A stretch of 64,000 bases of DNA from Candidatus Poribacteria bacterium (GCA_958295815.1 OY282374.1:186001-250000); one strand, 5' to 3'; counted from the stretch's first letter, positions 36,923 to 45,852 are shown. Notes: generated by a model from the sequence alone, not told the origin. Numbers and translations: made by a program.

Positions 36923-38368
36923 ATGTTATCGTTACCACAACTACCCGGACGCTTATGTGACGGGTTCTCACGTCGTGAATTTCTACGTGTCGGTGGTGCG
37001 GCGATGCTCGGCATTAGTTTGCCACAGGTATTGTCACTCCAAGCCAACGCGAATACAACAGTTGACCCCTCTAAGCCGTTGAACGGATGGGGGAAAGCTA
37101 ACGCTGTCATCCTTCTCTTCTTGCAAGGCGGTCCTAGCCACCTTGACATCTGGGATCCGAAACCGGGAGCACCGTCGAATATCCGTGGTGAATTTAATCC
37201 GATCCCGACCAACGTACCGGGGATTCAGTTGTCTGAGACAATGCCACGCTTGGCACAACAGATGGATAAAGCTTGCCTTATCCGTTCCGTAAGCTACACA
37301 CCGGCGGGACTCTTCAACCACACCGCTGCGATGTATCAGATGGTAACCGGTGAAACACCAGACAAGGTTGCACCCTCAGGGCAGCTTGATCCGCCGTCAC
37401 CAGCCGACCATCCGAATGCCGCATCGCATATCGCAAATTATCGTCCACCCGATGAACCGATGCTCGCAGCAGTGCAACTGCCGCGTCCGATGCAGGAGAG
37501 CAATATCATTGGTAAAGGTGGTAACGCAGGGTTCCTCGGTCGAGCGTATGATCCGTATTTCCTCTTCCAAGACCCGAATGAGGAAATCAATCTCGACGAT
37601 TTGAGTCTACGTCCAGAGGTGCCACCCGTGCGTCTGAAACGCCGGAAAAACCTCCTTGAGACGATTAACGCAGGGATGCCCGAAATCGATAAGGTTGCAG
37701 ACTCCTATGCCTTGAACGAATATTATGAAAAGGCGTACAACCTCATCTTATCGCAGCGGGCACGTAACGCGTTTGACTTAGCCCAAGAACCGGACGAGGT
37801 CCGGGATCGTTACGGTAGACACACGTTTGGACAGAGCGCACTCCTCGCTCGCCGTTTGGTGGAAGCAGGCACCCGTTTTGTACAGGTGAACTGGCCCTCT
37901 GTTGCTAATGGTGATCCAAATACCACAGCATGGGATACGCACGCGACCAACTTCGGTCCGTTGAAGAACATTCACTGTCCGAAGTTAGATAGTGCTGTCT
38001 CTTCGTTGCTCGAAGACTTGGATCAGCGCGGTATGTTGGAAGACACACTCGTCTTGACGATTGGTGAATTCGGACGTTCGCCACGGATGGGTATTAGCAC
38101 CTCCGGTAACAGCAATGCCCCCGATGGACGCGACCACTGGCCCTATTGCTATACTGGCTTGATTGCTGGGGCAGGTGTGAAAGGTGGACAGGTTTACGGG
38201 AAATCCGATGCAACAGGCTCAACGCCGCTTGAGAATCCCGTGCACCCGCGCGATATCCTCGCTACCGTCTATCATACACTCGGTATCGATCCGCACACCA
38301 TCGTTTACAATCATTTAGATCAGCCACGCGAATTGGTGAAAGGCGAACCGATTGCTGGGATTTTCTAA
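36923..38368 (+). CDS. DUF1501 family Tat-exported protein
   Basis: A 481-residue protein. The N-terminus has a twin-arginine signal, SRREFLRVGGAAMLG (16-30), so it is exported folded, probably with a cofactor. The body matches DUF1501, a relative of the alkaline phosphatase/sulfatase fold: LFLQGGPSHLDIWDPKPGAP, MPRLAQQMDKACLIRS, VNWPSVANGDPNTTAWDTH, TLVLTIGEFGRSPRM and GRDHWPYCYTGLIAGAGVKGG. Metal-binding Asp/His residues of that fold are seen in these blocks. GGAGGA precedes the ATG. DUF1501 and DUF1549 proteins are normally encoded in pairs and are thought to work together at the cell envelope; this is knowledge of gene neighbourhood, not of reaction. Confidence 0.94.
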   Translation: MLSLPQLPGRLCDGFSRREFLRVGGAAMLGISLPQVLSLQANANTTVDPSKPLNGWGKANAVILLFLQGGPSHLDIWDPKPGAPSNIRGEFNPIPTNVPGIQLSETMPRLAQQMDKACLIRSVSYTPAGLFNHTAAMYQMVTGETPDKVAPSGQLDPPSPADHPNAASHIANYRPPDEPMLAAVQLPRPMQESNIIGKGGNAGFLGRAYDPYFLFQDPNEEINLDDLSLRPEVPPVRLKRRKNLLETINAGMPEIDKVADSYALNEYYEKAYNLILSQRARNAFDLAQEPDEVRDRYGRHTFGQSALLARRLVEAGTRFVQVNWPSVANGDPNTTAWDTHATNFGPLKNIHCPKLDSAVSSLLEDLDQRGMLEDTLVLTIGEFGRSPRMGISTSGNSNAPDGRDHWPYCYTGLIAGAGVKGGQVYGKSDATGSTPLENPVHPRDILATVYHTLGIDPHTIVYNHLDQPRELVKGEPIAGIF

Positions 38369-38420
38369 ACGGTTTTACAGAGGTGTCGCTGATATAGCGT
38401 AATCAACACCGATTCTTGTT

Positions 38421-38495
38421 AAGCCTGCTCACTATAAAGCAAAGAACGTTCGATCTACTCCGTTGGATTTGTAACGCTTGCTTATGAGCAGGCTT
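38421..38495 (+). terminator. Inverted repeat after the DUF1501 gene
   Basis: AAGCCTGCTCA (38421-38431) and TGAGCAGGCTT (38485-38495) are perfect 11-bp arms around 53 nt, and the right arm runs into TTT. It may be a terminator with a large loop or a small mobile-repeat remnant. Confidence 0.4.
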
Positions 38496-38524
38496 TTCAC
38501 TACTAAAAAATAAGGTGATTGACA

Positions 38525-41086
38525 ATGCCTAACATGTTTTTTCGGCAGAGGAGATGGATGAACTCGCGGATTTCTCATCTCTTAAAAAAACAGTTTTTTC
38601 TTGTTCTATTGATCTTTTTCCTAACGGTTGGTTTTACCTATGCTCAGGTACAACCTACTTTGACTTCTGTCTTTCCACAAGGCGGTCAACAGGGACGCAG
38701 CGTTGATGTCACGGTTACAGGTGCGAATCTCGGCACAGCAACGGCGGTATGGTTCAGTGGGAGCGGTATCACTGCGGAAATTAAGGAGAAAACCGGACAA
38801 GGTGCTGTCCTCTTCAATGGTGCTGGTATTTCCGGGCGTGTCCCTACCGACGCGCAGTTAGTCGCATCACTGACGATTGCCTCCAATACACCATTAGGCG
38901 TCCAACAGATACGTATCGTTACGCCTTATGGCGTTTCCAACGCAGGCAGCTTCGTCGTCGGTAACTTACGAGAGATCGTTGAGGAAGAAACCACTGAAAC
39001 TCTGAAGATGGAATCCGACTGGATCGCACTACCCATCACCGTAAACGGCGAAATCGCGTCAATTGACGATGAAGATAGTTTCACGTTTGAACTGAAAAAG
39101 GATGTACGGCTTATCTGCGAAGTTACAGCGCAGCGGATAGGTTCACTGTTGGATTCTTACCTCGTTCTCCAAGATGCTGACGGGACAGAGGTAGCCAACA
39201 GCGGACTTGGCGACGGCTTAGATTCTGTACTCGATTATACTGTCCTTGAAACAGGGAAGTACACGCTTCATATTCGGGATATTCGTTACAAAGGCGGAGA
39301 TGGATATGGGTATCGATTGAGTATCGGTGAATTACCGTATCTTGAGACAATTTTTCCGCTTGGTGGACGACGCGGTACCGAGAATACAGTCGCTGTCACT
39401 GGCGCGAACCTCGAAACAGTAGAATCTATACAGGTCTCGATAGGTGCCGAAACACCAACAGGCGAACAATCTCTACGGGTCCAGACTCCCTCTGGGTTGG
39501 CAACTAATGCTCGTCCTTTCGCTATCGGAAAGTGGGCAGAAATGCTGGAAACTGAACCGAATAACACAACCGGAAATGCGAATGCTGTGACGACCCCAAT
39601 AACGCTCAACGGGAAAATCGACAAATCCGACGATATAGACAGGTTTTCATTTGAGATTGAAGAGCCACAACTCCTCGTTTTCGAGGTAGAGGCACTTAAA
39701 CTGTCATCTAAACTTGATGCGCTGCTTACGCTCTACGGTCCCGGAAAACCGATGGGTGCCTCGGAAGATATGGCTTGGAGTGACGATAAAGAACAAGTCT
39801 TGATGGTAAACGACGATGCCACCAGCGGTGCTGATGCCCGTATTGACTGGAATTTCGAGAAAGCTGGGCAATATGCTATCACCATTCGAGATCTGAACAA
39901 TCATGGTGGTGAGACCTATCCGTACCGGCTGCACATCCGTCCGTTGGAACCGGACTGTGACCTCAAAGTAATCGCACTTAACATTCGGAACCAGCCCGCT
40001 CCTATGGATAACCCGCGTGTCAGCAGAGGCAGTAGTGTCACAATGCAGGTTGACGTTGTCCGTCTCGACCAATTCGCTGGTCCAATCCGCCTAATTTGTC
40101 CAGACCTTCCGAAAACATTTGATGTGAGTCCCACTATTGTTGGAGCGAATCAAAACCGGGCAATGCTCACGGTAACGGCTCCTTGGGACGCACCACTTGG
40201 GCTGATGCCGCTCTCCGTTGTCGGTGTTTTTGCCGCTGATAATCGCCAGATAGAGCGCGTCGCCACTCCGTCTCCGATTCTGCTTACCGTTATGGACGCA
40301 CCGGAATTCACGCTTACACTCGCAGAGATCGGCTTAAGTGCTGTGCACAACAAATCGGTTGACCTCCATGTGACAGCGAAACGACGCGACGATTTTGTGG
40401 GTGCTATCGCACTATCGGTATCGGGGCTCCCGACTCGCGTTTCCGCACTTCCTGATCCTGTTTCCAAAAAACCTATCACTATTGCTAAAGGCGAAACAGA
40501 GGCTACAATTTCGGTTAAAGCCGGGACTTTCGAGCGAAGAGAGGAATTTTCTGTTTTGCCGACACCCGCCACAAGTTATATTTCAGTTACTGGAACAGCG
40601 ACTGTCAATAGCGAGACGGTAAAACAGTCAACGCCTGCTATTCCTTTGACTATCGTTGAGGCACCGTTCATTGTAACAGTTGAGCCTTTGCGCTTTAGTA
40701 TCGTCTTCCCGGCAACTGCAAAAGGTGATGCGACGGCACTGTCAGATAGTGGTAGTACTGTAGCGATTGCTGCAAATCCGACAGCAGATGCTATAACAAC
40801 CGAAAGTGAAATGCCGCTTACGAAGGAAGCGATGTTAACGTTAACCATAGTCCGACAGGGCGGATTTACAGACGAGGTCACACTGACACCGATTGATGTG
40901 CCAGAAGGCTTCACTACAGAGGCGGCGGTCATTCCGGTGGATGAAACCGAGGTCAAGGTTCCGCTAAAGGCACTCGCTTCTTTGAAGGCGGATACCTACC
41001 AGTTCAAGTTCCACGGTTCTGCAACGGTTAACGACAAAACCTTTGAACAGAATAGTCCGGTTCTTAATGTGAAAATTATCCATTAA
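38525..41086 (+). CDS. Exported PPC (pre-peptidase C-terminal) and Ig-like domain protein
   Basis: An 853-residue protein, start at ATG 38525 with AAGGTG upstream. The signal peptide is long (Phe/Leu-rich, ending TYAQ). A TIG/IPT-like segment comes first (VFPQGGQQGRSVDVTVTGANL), then a PPC domain (DEDSFTFEL, LDSYLVLQDADG, YTLHIRDIRYKGG), a short second TIG segment and a second PPC (DIDRFSFEI, YAITIRDLNNHGGETYPYRL). The C-terminal half has three or more Ig-like strands repeats with Thr/Val-rich sequence. Together with the DUF1549 and DUF1501 genes it forms the set often seen in planctomycetes. It likely binds surface polymers or packs against the partners. No catalytic residues are seen. Confidence 0.88.
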   Translation: MPNMFFRQRRWMNSRISHLLKKQFFLVLLIFFLTVGFTYAQVQPTLTSVFPQGGQQGRSVDVTVTGANLGTATAVWFSGSGITAEIKEKTGQGAVLFNGAGISGRVPTDAQLVASLTIASNTPLGVQQIRIVTPYGVSNAGSFVVGNLREIVEEETTETLKMESDWIALPITVNGEIASIDDEDSFTFELKKDVRLICEVTAQRIGSLLDSYLVLQDADGTEVANSGLGDGLDSVLDYTVLETGKYTLHIRDIRYKGGDGYGYRLSIGELPYLETIFPLGGRRGTENTVAVTGANLETVESIQVSIGAETPTGEQSLRVQTPSGLATNARPFAIGKWAEMLETEPNNTTGNANAVTTPITLNGKIDKSDDIDRFSFEIEEPQLLVFEVEALKLSSKLDALLTLYGPGKPMGASEDMAWSDDKEQVLMVNDDATSGADARIDWNFEKAGQYAITIRDLNNHGGETYPYRLHIRPLEPDCDLKVIALNIRNQPAPMDNPRVSRGSSVTMQVDVVRLDQFAGPIRLICPDLPKTFDVSPTIVGANQNRAMLTVTAPWDAPLGLMPLSVVGVFAADNRQIERVATPSPILLTVMDAPEFTLTLAEIGLSAVHNKSVDLHVTAKRRDDFVGAIALSVSGLPTRVSALPDPVSKKPITIAKGETEATISVKAGTFERREEFSVLPTPATSYISVTGTATVNSETVKQSTPAIPLTIVEAPFIVTVEPLRFSIVFPATAKGDATALSDSGSTVAIAANPTADAITTESEMPLTKEAMLTLTIVRQGGFTDEVTLTPIDVPEGFTTEAAVIPVDETEVKVPLKALASLKADTYQFKFHGSATVNDKTFEQNSPVLNVKIIH

Positions 41087-41128
41087 TCGTGCCCGTGAGT
41101 TTCGGTCTCAATCACATCATGTGATAAA

Positions 41129-41164
41129 AAAATACGGACGGATGCACATATCCGTCCGTATTTT
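41129..41164. terminator. Bidirectional terminator between convergent genes
   Basis: A 15-bp perfect stem, 41129-41143 with 41150-41164, around the loop GCACAT. It has an A tract on the left and T on the right, so it works for both the PPC gene (+) and the LamG gene (-). Confidence 0.85.
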
Positions 41165-41211
41165 ATGTTAAAATTCATCTTATTAGATGGTATCTTAGGT
41201 GTTGAAGTAGG

Positions 41212-42009
41212 TTAATCGGCTTTAATGGCACCCCATATCGTTGTGAGTTTACCCGCCGGTTCAATATCAGCAGCTGCTTCTAATCCTTCATTCATGAGGG
41301 TTTCAATATCATCATTGCTCAACGCTGCATTGAAGATGGCAACATCGTCAACTATTCCACCGAAAAACGCACCCCACTGGCCGTGTTGTCCAGTGGCTAA
41401 ATAGATACCTATTAAAAAAGGTTTGTCGGTTAGCGGATTCCTTCCTAAGTTTGGCGTAGTCATACCCTCGCCAATCACATCAGCGTCCAGATATACGCCA
41501 AACTCGTCACCATCCCAGGTAACGGCAACATGATGCCAGTCTGTATCTGGACTCCAAGGTGCATCTATAAAGTGAAGCGTGCCCCCTGGGTCATGCGTGT
41601 GATGGCGGATCGTACCCCCATCCCACCAAAATCCGGGAGCCCAATCATCTTTGGTCACAACAGCCATGCCACCAGCGGGAGGCTTATCTAATTTAAACCA
41701 AAGGGCAATCGTGTGTTCGCCGCCAACATTTAAAGAATCATCGTGAGGAATTTCCACGTAATCGTCCGAGCCGTCAAGACTCAACGCCTTACCAAACTTG
41801 CCATTGACCCATTTTGCGCCACCCTCAACCGTGGCGTCATTGCCCGACCCAGAAGAATCTTCGGCATCGGTACCGCCGCCCTCATTAAAGAGCCACATTC
41901 CGACGCAAGTTTCGAAGTCAATTTCAGCAGTGCTGATACCTACAAACATCAGGCTAACAACCATTAAACTGATACATAATAGTTTTAACCTTACGATAGT
42001 ACTTTTCAT
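41212..42009 (-). CDS. Secreted LamG domain protein with KLxxxWGxxK tail
   Basis: A 265-residue exported protein starting after AAGGAG. The signal peptide ends near VGISTAE. The mature part is one LamG jelly roll: MWLFNEGGGTDAEDSSGSGN, LSLDGSDDYVEIPH, HTIALWFKL, WHHVAVTWDGDEFGVYLD, and GGIVDDVAIFNAALSNDDIE. It ends GKLTTIWGAIKAD. It is about 40% similar in design to the neighbour at 42310 and to that at 14399, so these are paralogues. LamG proteins of this type bind carbohydrates or other extracellular ligands. The ligand is unknown. It is separated from the next LamG gene by 300 bp. Confidence 0.9.
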   Translation of the reverse strand: MKSTIVRLKLLCISLMVVSLMFVGISTAEIDFETCVGMWLFNEGGGTDAEDSSGSGNDATVEGGAKWVNGKFGKALSLDGSDDYVEIPHDDSLNVGGEHTIALWFKLDKPPAGGMAVVTKDDWAPGFWWDGGTIRHHTHDPGGTLHFIDAPWSPDTDWHHVAVTWDGDEFGVYLDADVIGEGMTTPNLGRNPLTDKPFLIGIYLATGQHGQWGAFFGGIVDDVAIFNAALSNDDIETLMNEGLEAAADIEPAGKLTTIWGAIKAD

Positions 42010-42309
42010 CTTTTATTTTCTCCTTAGATATTCTTAAAGCGAAGCCAGCGAATTATCCACTGGCTATCACTGAAAAATGGGTCTCGCCTAATAGGTATTG
42101 TTCACTGAGGCAGCAAGAATAATCTGGCTTTCCTCAGTAGAAGTGTGTCACAGAATTCTGCGATTATACCATTTAGATGTTCACTTGTCAATAGGGCGAC
42201 GTTGTTTGACCGCTATCTAACGACACCGCAAAGAACGCCAGGCTCGGCTTTTCTTGCGAAGGCATTGATTAAAGACAGAAAAACAAACCTATCAATGCCT
42301 CGTTCGTGC
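42010..42309. other. Intergenic region between two LamG genes
   Basis: 300 bp with no credible gene. I see no strong hairpin or repeat; it probably holds the promoter of the gene at 42009 and the 3' end of the transcript from 42310. Confidence 0.4.
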
Positions 42310-43098
42310 TTATCTATTTTGCGTCCGTCCCGACTTGATTTCTCCCCAAATGATTCCAAGTTTATCTGCCGGTTCGACAGCGAGTGTGGCTTCTAATCCG
42401 TTATCCATGAGGCTCTTAATGTCGTCTTCCTCTAACGCGACATCAAAGAGTAGCATTTCATCGAACAGTCCTTCCCACTCTCTGCCGCCGCCATCCCATG
42501 AACCGATTCGTCCGGGTCCAAATTCTCCCGGCAAGGGTCCCCATTTCCCCTCCGCATCGAGTTCGCCATCAAAGTAAACCTGAACCGATTCGTCGTTGCT
42601 GCTATAGGCAACGGCGAGATGGATCCATTGATTTAAGATATCCTTATCCGCTGTGAAGTCCGAATTGGCATAACCCGGATGTCGCACAGGGTTATTGGAG
42701 TGAATAGCCATCTCCATCTTGTTATCGGGTCGAAATTGATAGTGGACGAACCCAGGGGACCAGCCATCTCGGTTAAAGAAGCATCTCCACAGCCCGACCC
42801 TACCTGTCGAATTAAACCACTTCATGAGTGTAAAATCATCGAGGGGTCCAATCGCTGGAACGATAACCCAGGCGTCCTTACCGTTGAGTTCAATAGCGTT
42901 CCCAAATTTACCCTTTGCCCATTTCGCACCACCCTCGAGTTCACCATCGTTCCCATTATCAGATGAATCTTTAGCGACTTTTCCACTGTTTTCATCAAAC
43001 AACCACGCACCGACAATAGATCCCGGATCAATTTCAGCGTTGCTGAATTGTATAAACATGCAACCTATAGTGATTAAACTGATTATAAAGCGAGCCAT
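42310..43098 (-). CDS. Secreted LamG domain protein with KLxxxWGxxK tail
   Basis: A 262-residue exported protein, ATG after AAAGGAG. Signal peptide ends near FSNAE. The LamG domain has GAWLFDENSGKVAKDSSDNG, IELNGKDAWVIVPA, WIHLAVAYSSNDESVQVYFD and EGLFDEMLLFDVALEEDDI. It ends DKLGIIWGEIKSGRTQNR, so the motif is followed by seven extra residues, unlike the other three. It is a paralogue of the gene at 41212. The ligand is unknown. Confidence 0.9.
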   Translation of the reverse strand: MARFIISLITIGCMFIQFSNAEIDPGSIVGAWLFDENSGKVAKDSSDNGNDGELEGGAKWAKGKFGNAIELNGKDAWVIVPAIGPLDDFTLMKWFNSTGRVGLWRCFFNRDGWSPGFVHYQFRPDNKMEMAIHSNNPVRHPGYANSDFTADKDILNQWIHLAVAYSSNDESVQVYFDGELDAEGKWGPLPGEFGPGRIGSWDGGGREWEGLFDEMLLFDVALEEDDIKSLMDNGLEATLAVEPADKLGIIWGEIKSGRTQNR

Positions 43099-43158
43099 CG
43101 TTATTCTCCTTTGTTCATCAGCGTTAATTTCGTGGAACTAAACGTCTTTCAGAGATAG

Positions 43159-43187
43159 ATTTTAGCACAAATCATCGAGAAATTGAA
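43159..43187 (-). promoter_or_regulatory. Promoter for the LamG gene at 43098
   Basis: Minus strand TTCAAT (43187-43182) and TAAAAT (43164-43159) with a 17-bp spacer, about 60 bp before the ATG. Confidence 0.5.
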
Positions 43188-43406
43188 CAAAATTTGTTAC
43201 TTTCAACTTTCAACTTTCAACTGAAAATTAAGTGCCGTTAGAAAAAATAAAAAATTTTGACAAACTTATGAAAAGATGTTATAATAATTAACGCCCAAAA
43301 TGGAAAATTGTTTGGGACCACCTTTGTATTTTTTATTGGTACACTCTGGAATTTGTGGATGTATCTTGCCCGTGAACGGCGGGCTTTCAAGTGAGAGAAG
43401 ATTTTA

Positions 43407-43436
43407 GTGACATTATATTGCGGCTTAGGTTATAAT
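43407..43436 (+). promoter_or_regulatory. Promoter of the respiratory gene cluster
   Basis: GTGACA (43407-43412) and a perfect TATAAT (43431-43436) with an 18-bp spacer. Transcription would start near 43443 and include the hairpin leader. Confidence 0.65.
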
Positions 43437-43458
43437 GTAAGCAGTTTACCTTTAATTC

Positions 43459-43487
43459 GTAGAGCCGACGCGAAAGCGTCCACCTAC
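43459..43487 (+). repeat. Palindromic leader hairpin before the Rieske gene
   Basis: GACGC (43467-43471) and GCGTC (43476-43480) with a GAAA tetraloop, flanked by GTAG and CTAC which also pair. It lies in the predicted 5' leader, 17 bp before the start, and belongs in type with the other intergenic palindromes. Confidence 0.45.
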
Positions 43488-43503
43488 AAAATCGGGGGTA
43501 GTA

Positions 43504-43992
43504 GTGGTATCTCGTCGTAAATTTTTCAAATTTCTCGGTTGGGGGAATTTCGTTGCAGCGTTGGGTCTGACTTTCGGACCCGGATTGGTCCGCTATCTGT
43601 ATCCACGCGTGCTGTTTGAACCGTCCTCTGTTTTTAAAGCGGGATTTCCGGCAGAATATCCGCCGGGTAGCGTTAGCGAAAAGTTCAAAAAAGAACCCTT
43701 CGGCGTCTGGATTGTCCGCAAGCAGGACGGTGAGTTCTATGCGCTCTTAACAATATGTACACATCTCGGATGCACACCGCGGTGGCTCGGGTCTGAAAAC
43801 AAGTTTAAGTGTCCATGTCACGGTAGCGGTTTCGACCGAGAAGGCATTAACTACGAAGGTCCTGCACCACGTCCCCTTGAGCGTGTTAAAATTGTATTGG
43901 CAGAAGATGGTCAGATCGAAATCGACAAGTCCGTGAAGTTTTTAGGTGAGAAGGGGCAGTGGACCGACCCAGGCTCCTTTTTGAAGGTCTGA
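43504..43992 (+). CDS. Rieske iron-sulfur protein of a bc-type complex
   Basis: A 162-residue protein, GTG start after GGGGG. The N-terminus has SRRKFFKFLGWGNF, a Tat-like anchor, and one membrane helix to about residue 32. The Rieske motif is complete: CTHLGC (85-90) and CPCHGSGF (103-110), giving 2Fe-2S ligands Cys85, His87, Cys103 and His106 and the disulfide pair Cys90/Cys105. It takes electrons from quinol at the outer side of the membrane in the cytochrome bc/b6f complex. The cytochrome b genes follow directly, so it is the first gene of the complex. Confidence 0.95.
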   Translation: MVSRRKFFKFLGWGNFVAALGLTFGPGLVRYLYPRVLFEPSSVFKAGFPAEYPPGSVSEKFKKEPFGVWIVRKQDGEFYALLTICTHLGCTPRWLGSENKFKCPCHGSGFDREGINYEGPAPRPLERVKIVLAEDGQIEIDKSVKFLGEKGQWTDPGSFLKV

Positions 43993-44008
43993 AGAAAGGA
44001 GAGCATTT

Positions 44009-44026
44009 GTGCCTGGCTTCGGTTAG
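44009..44026 (+). other. Five-codon leader frame in front of the cytochrome b gene
   Basis: GTG-CCT-GGC-TTC-GGT-TAG follows AAAGGAG at an ideal distance, in the same frame as the cytochrome b start at 44078, which itself has no good ribosome site. A hairpin (core GCGTAT-TT-ATACGC, about 44042-44055) lies between them. It may be a translated leader or just an accident. Confidence 0.3.
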
Positions 44027-44077
44027 GCAGCAAAGGCGTTTCGGCGTATTTATACGCTGAAGCCTGCAATAGAAAGT

Positions 44078-44848
44078 ATGAACGAAGAACGTAAAGGGCT
44101 GAAAGAAAAGATTACCAATTCCGATATTTGGCGCTCTATTTTCCGCCATGGATATGAAGACACAGGGCGTCGTTACACTTTACAAATTCTCCAAAACGTC
44201 TGGTTGCATCTCCATCCTCCTCGGGTTTCTCGGCACGCGCTGAATTTCCGCTTTACATGGTGTATGGGCGGCATCACTTTCCTCATGTTTCTTGTGACAG
44301 CCGTCACAGGCGTACTCCTAATGTTCTACTATCGTCCCACAGCTGAATATGCCTTCCACGATGTCCAGTACCTCGAATTTGACATACCCTTTGGAATGCT
44401 TCTCCGCAATATGCATCGCTGGGCAGCACACGGAATGGTTATTTCCGTAATGCTACACATGTTCAGGGTCTTCTTGACGGGTTCTTATAAAAAACCGCGA
44501 GAATTCAACTGGGCAGTCGGTGTCATTTTGTTACTCGTGACGTTTTTCCTGAGTTTCACGGGTTACCTGTTACCGTGGGATCAATTGGCATTTTGGGCTG
44601 TAACGGTCGGTACGAACATGGCACGAGCAACACCTGTTTTGGGACACGAAGGTCCCTTTGCACCGCAAGACATCACACAATCGAACGATGTCCGATTTGC
44701 ACTGCTTGCAGGTACAATTGTGGGACCCTCAACACTGTTGAGGTTCTATATTTTACACTGCGTGGCTGTTCCGCTTTTAGCGAGCGTCCTGATGGCTTTG
44801 CATTTCTGGCGTGTGCGTAAAGATGGCGGTATCTCTGGACCGCTGTAG
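44078..44848 (+). CDS. Cytochrome b6-like subunit (N-terminal half of cytochrome b)
   Basis: A 256-residue integral membrane protein with four main helices, the size of PetB plus an N-terminal extension of about 55 residues. Haem b ligands lie in two pairs: His in MHRWAAHG and MLHMFRV for one leaf, and in YILHCVAV and MALHFWRVRKDGG for the other. LPWDQ is the usual quinol-site block. With the next gene it makes a split cytochrome b as in b6f and many Gram-positive and planctomycete bc complexes. The start has no convincing ribosome site (see the leader frame at 44009). Confidence 0.93.
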   Translation: MNEERKGLKEKITNSDIWRSIFRHGYEDTGRRYTLQILQNVWLHLHPPRVSRHALNFRFTWCMGGITFLMFLVTAVTGVLLMFYYRPTAEYAFHDVQYLEFDIPFGMLLRNMHRWAAHGMVISVMLHMFRVFLTGSYKKPREFNWAVGVILLLVTFFLSFTGYLLPWDQLAFWAVTVGTNMARATPVLGHEGPFAPQDITQSNDVRFALLAGTIVGPSTLLRFYILHCVAVPLLASVLMALHFWRVRKDGGISGPL

Positions 44849-44905
44849 ACGGAACACAGTTTCTGTTAGCACAGACAAGGAATCCAATCTTCAAAGGAGC
44901 ATGAT

Positions 44906-45772
44906 ATGGAGCATTTTATAGCACTGGTGACGAAGCCTGATAATGTCCCCATTGTTGCTATTCTCTTTTTGATACCTTATTTCATCTGGCTTTCATACCG
45001 GCAGGCACGCCAGACTGACATGACAGGTGTCCCCTCAGATGCAGCCCTTAACGATAAAGTCTACGTCTGGCCCTATCTGTGCCGAAATGAATTTATCTGT
45101 GCCATTATTGTTATGTTGGTGTTGGGTGTCTGGTCTATTATGATTGACGCACCGCTTGAAGAACCGAGCGATCCAACGAAAACGCCAAACCCGTCTAAAG
45201 CACCTTGGTATTTCCTCGCACTACAAGAGATGCTTGTCTACTTTGATCCGTGGATTGCAGGGGTCGTGCTGCCAGGGTTGATTATCGCTGGATTGATTGC
45301 TATCCCCTACATTGACATTAATCCCAAGGGCAAAGGTTATTATACAATCAAGGAACGTCCCTTTGCGCTTGGCGTATTTTCCTTCGGATTTATTGTTTTG
45401 TGGATCGTGTTGATGGTCGTCGGTACATTCCTCAGAGGACCCGGATGGAACTTCTTCGCACCGTGGGAAGCATGGGATCCACACCTGGTCGTGCCGCTAA
45501 CAAATGTGAATCTGTCCTATCTTTTCGGCATCCGAGATGCTCCGACTGCGAACTTCTTCGGTTTCGTCGTCGTCGCAGGCTATTTCTCGATCGGTCCGAT
45601 TTTCTACCTCTGGAAGCGGAACAGTAGCCGTTTCTTACAGGAGCTCGGTCTCGTTCGATATATCATTGTCTCATTTCTGTTCTTAACCATGCTCGCACTG
45701 CCAATAAAAATGATCTTGCGCGTCGTCTTCAATGTGAAATATATCTGGGTATCCCCATGGTTCAACATTTAG
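44906..45772 (+). CDS. Cytochrome b C-terminal subunit (subunit IV-like, extended)
   Basis: A 288-residue membrane protein starting after AAAGGAG. The quinol-site motif, PEWY in most, is APWYFLALQEMLVYF here. The first three helices correspond to subunit IV (PetD); further helices beyond about residue 165 (FALGVFSFGFIVLWIVLMVVG, then two more) make it longer than PetD. An N-terminal helix (IVAILFLIPYFIWLSY) precedes the core. A conserved loop WNFFAPWEAWDPH lies between the added helices. It pairs with the cytochrome b6-like protein. Extended subunit IV forms that carry or dock extra cytochromes are known in other phyla; here the cytochrome is a separate gene, next in line. Confidence 0.9.
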   Translation: MEHFIALVTKPDNVPIVAILFLIPYFIWLSYRQARQTDMTGVPSDAALNDKVYVWPYLCRNEFICAIIVMLVLGVWSIMIDAPLEEPSDPTKTPNPSKAPWYFLALQEMLVYFDPWIAGVVLPGLIIAGLIAIPYIDINPKGKGYYTIKERPFALGVFSFGFIVLWIVLMVVGTFLRGPGWNFFAPWEAWDPHLVVPLTNVNLSYLFGIRDAPTANFFGFVVVAGYFSIGPIFYLWKRNSSRFLQELGLVRYIIVSFLFLTMLALPIKMILRVVFNVKYIWVSPWFNI

Positions 45773-45852
45773 TGGAGACGCTTGCACTGACACGGGCAGA
45801 CCTTAAGTAAGGACATCCTGACGCATCAATTGACATGGAGGTAGAAAATTTC

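Larger units (their letters stand above)
43099..43503. other. Intergenic control region between LamG and the respiratory cluster
   Basis: 405 bp between divergent units. It contains a promoter for the LamG gene (43159-43187), a heptamer repeat CTTTCAA three times in tandem (43200-43220), a near-consensus promoter for the Rieske operon (43407-43436) and a leader hairpin (43459-43487). Confidence 0.6.

Noticed and set aside
43200..43220. CTTTCAA tandem as a CRISPR or phase-variable tract in a gene
   Set aside because: Seven-base units, three copies, between divergent genes; simple repeat only.
43504..43992. Second TGA read-through candidate after the Rieske gene
   Set aside because: The frame after its TGA is open for 33 codons but has no domain-like sequence, and no SECIS-like hairpin starts at the right distance; a normal ribosome site lies in it.
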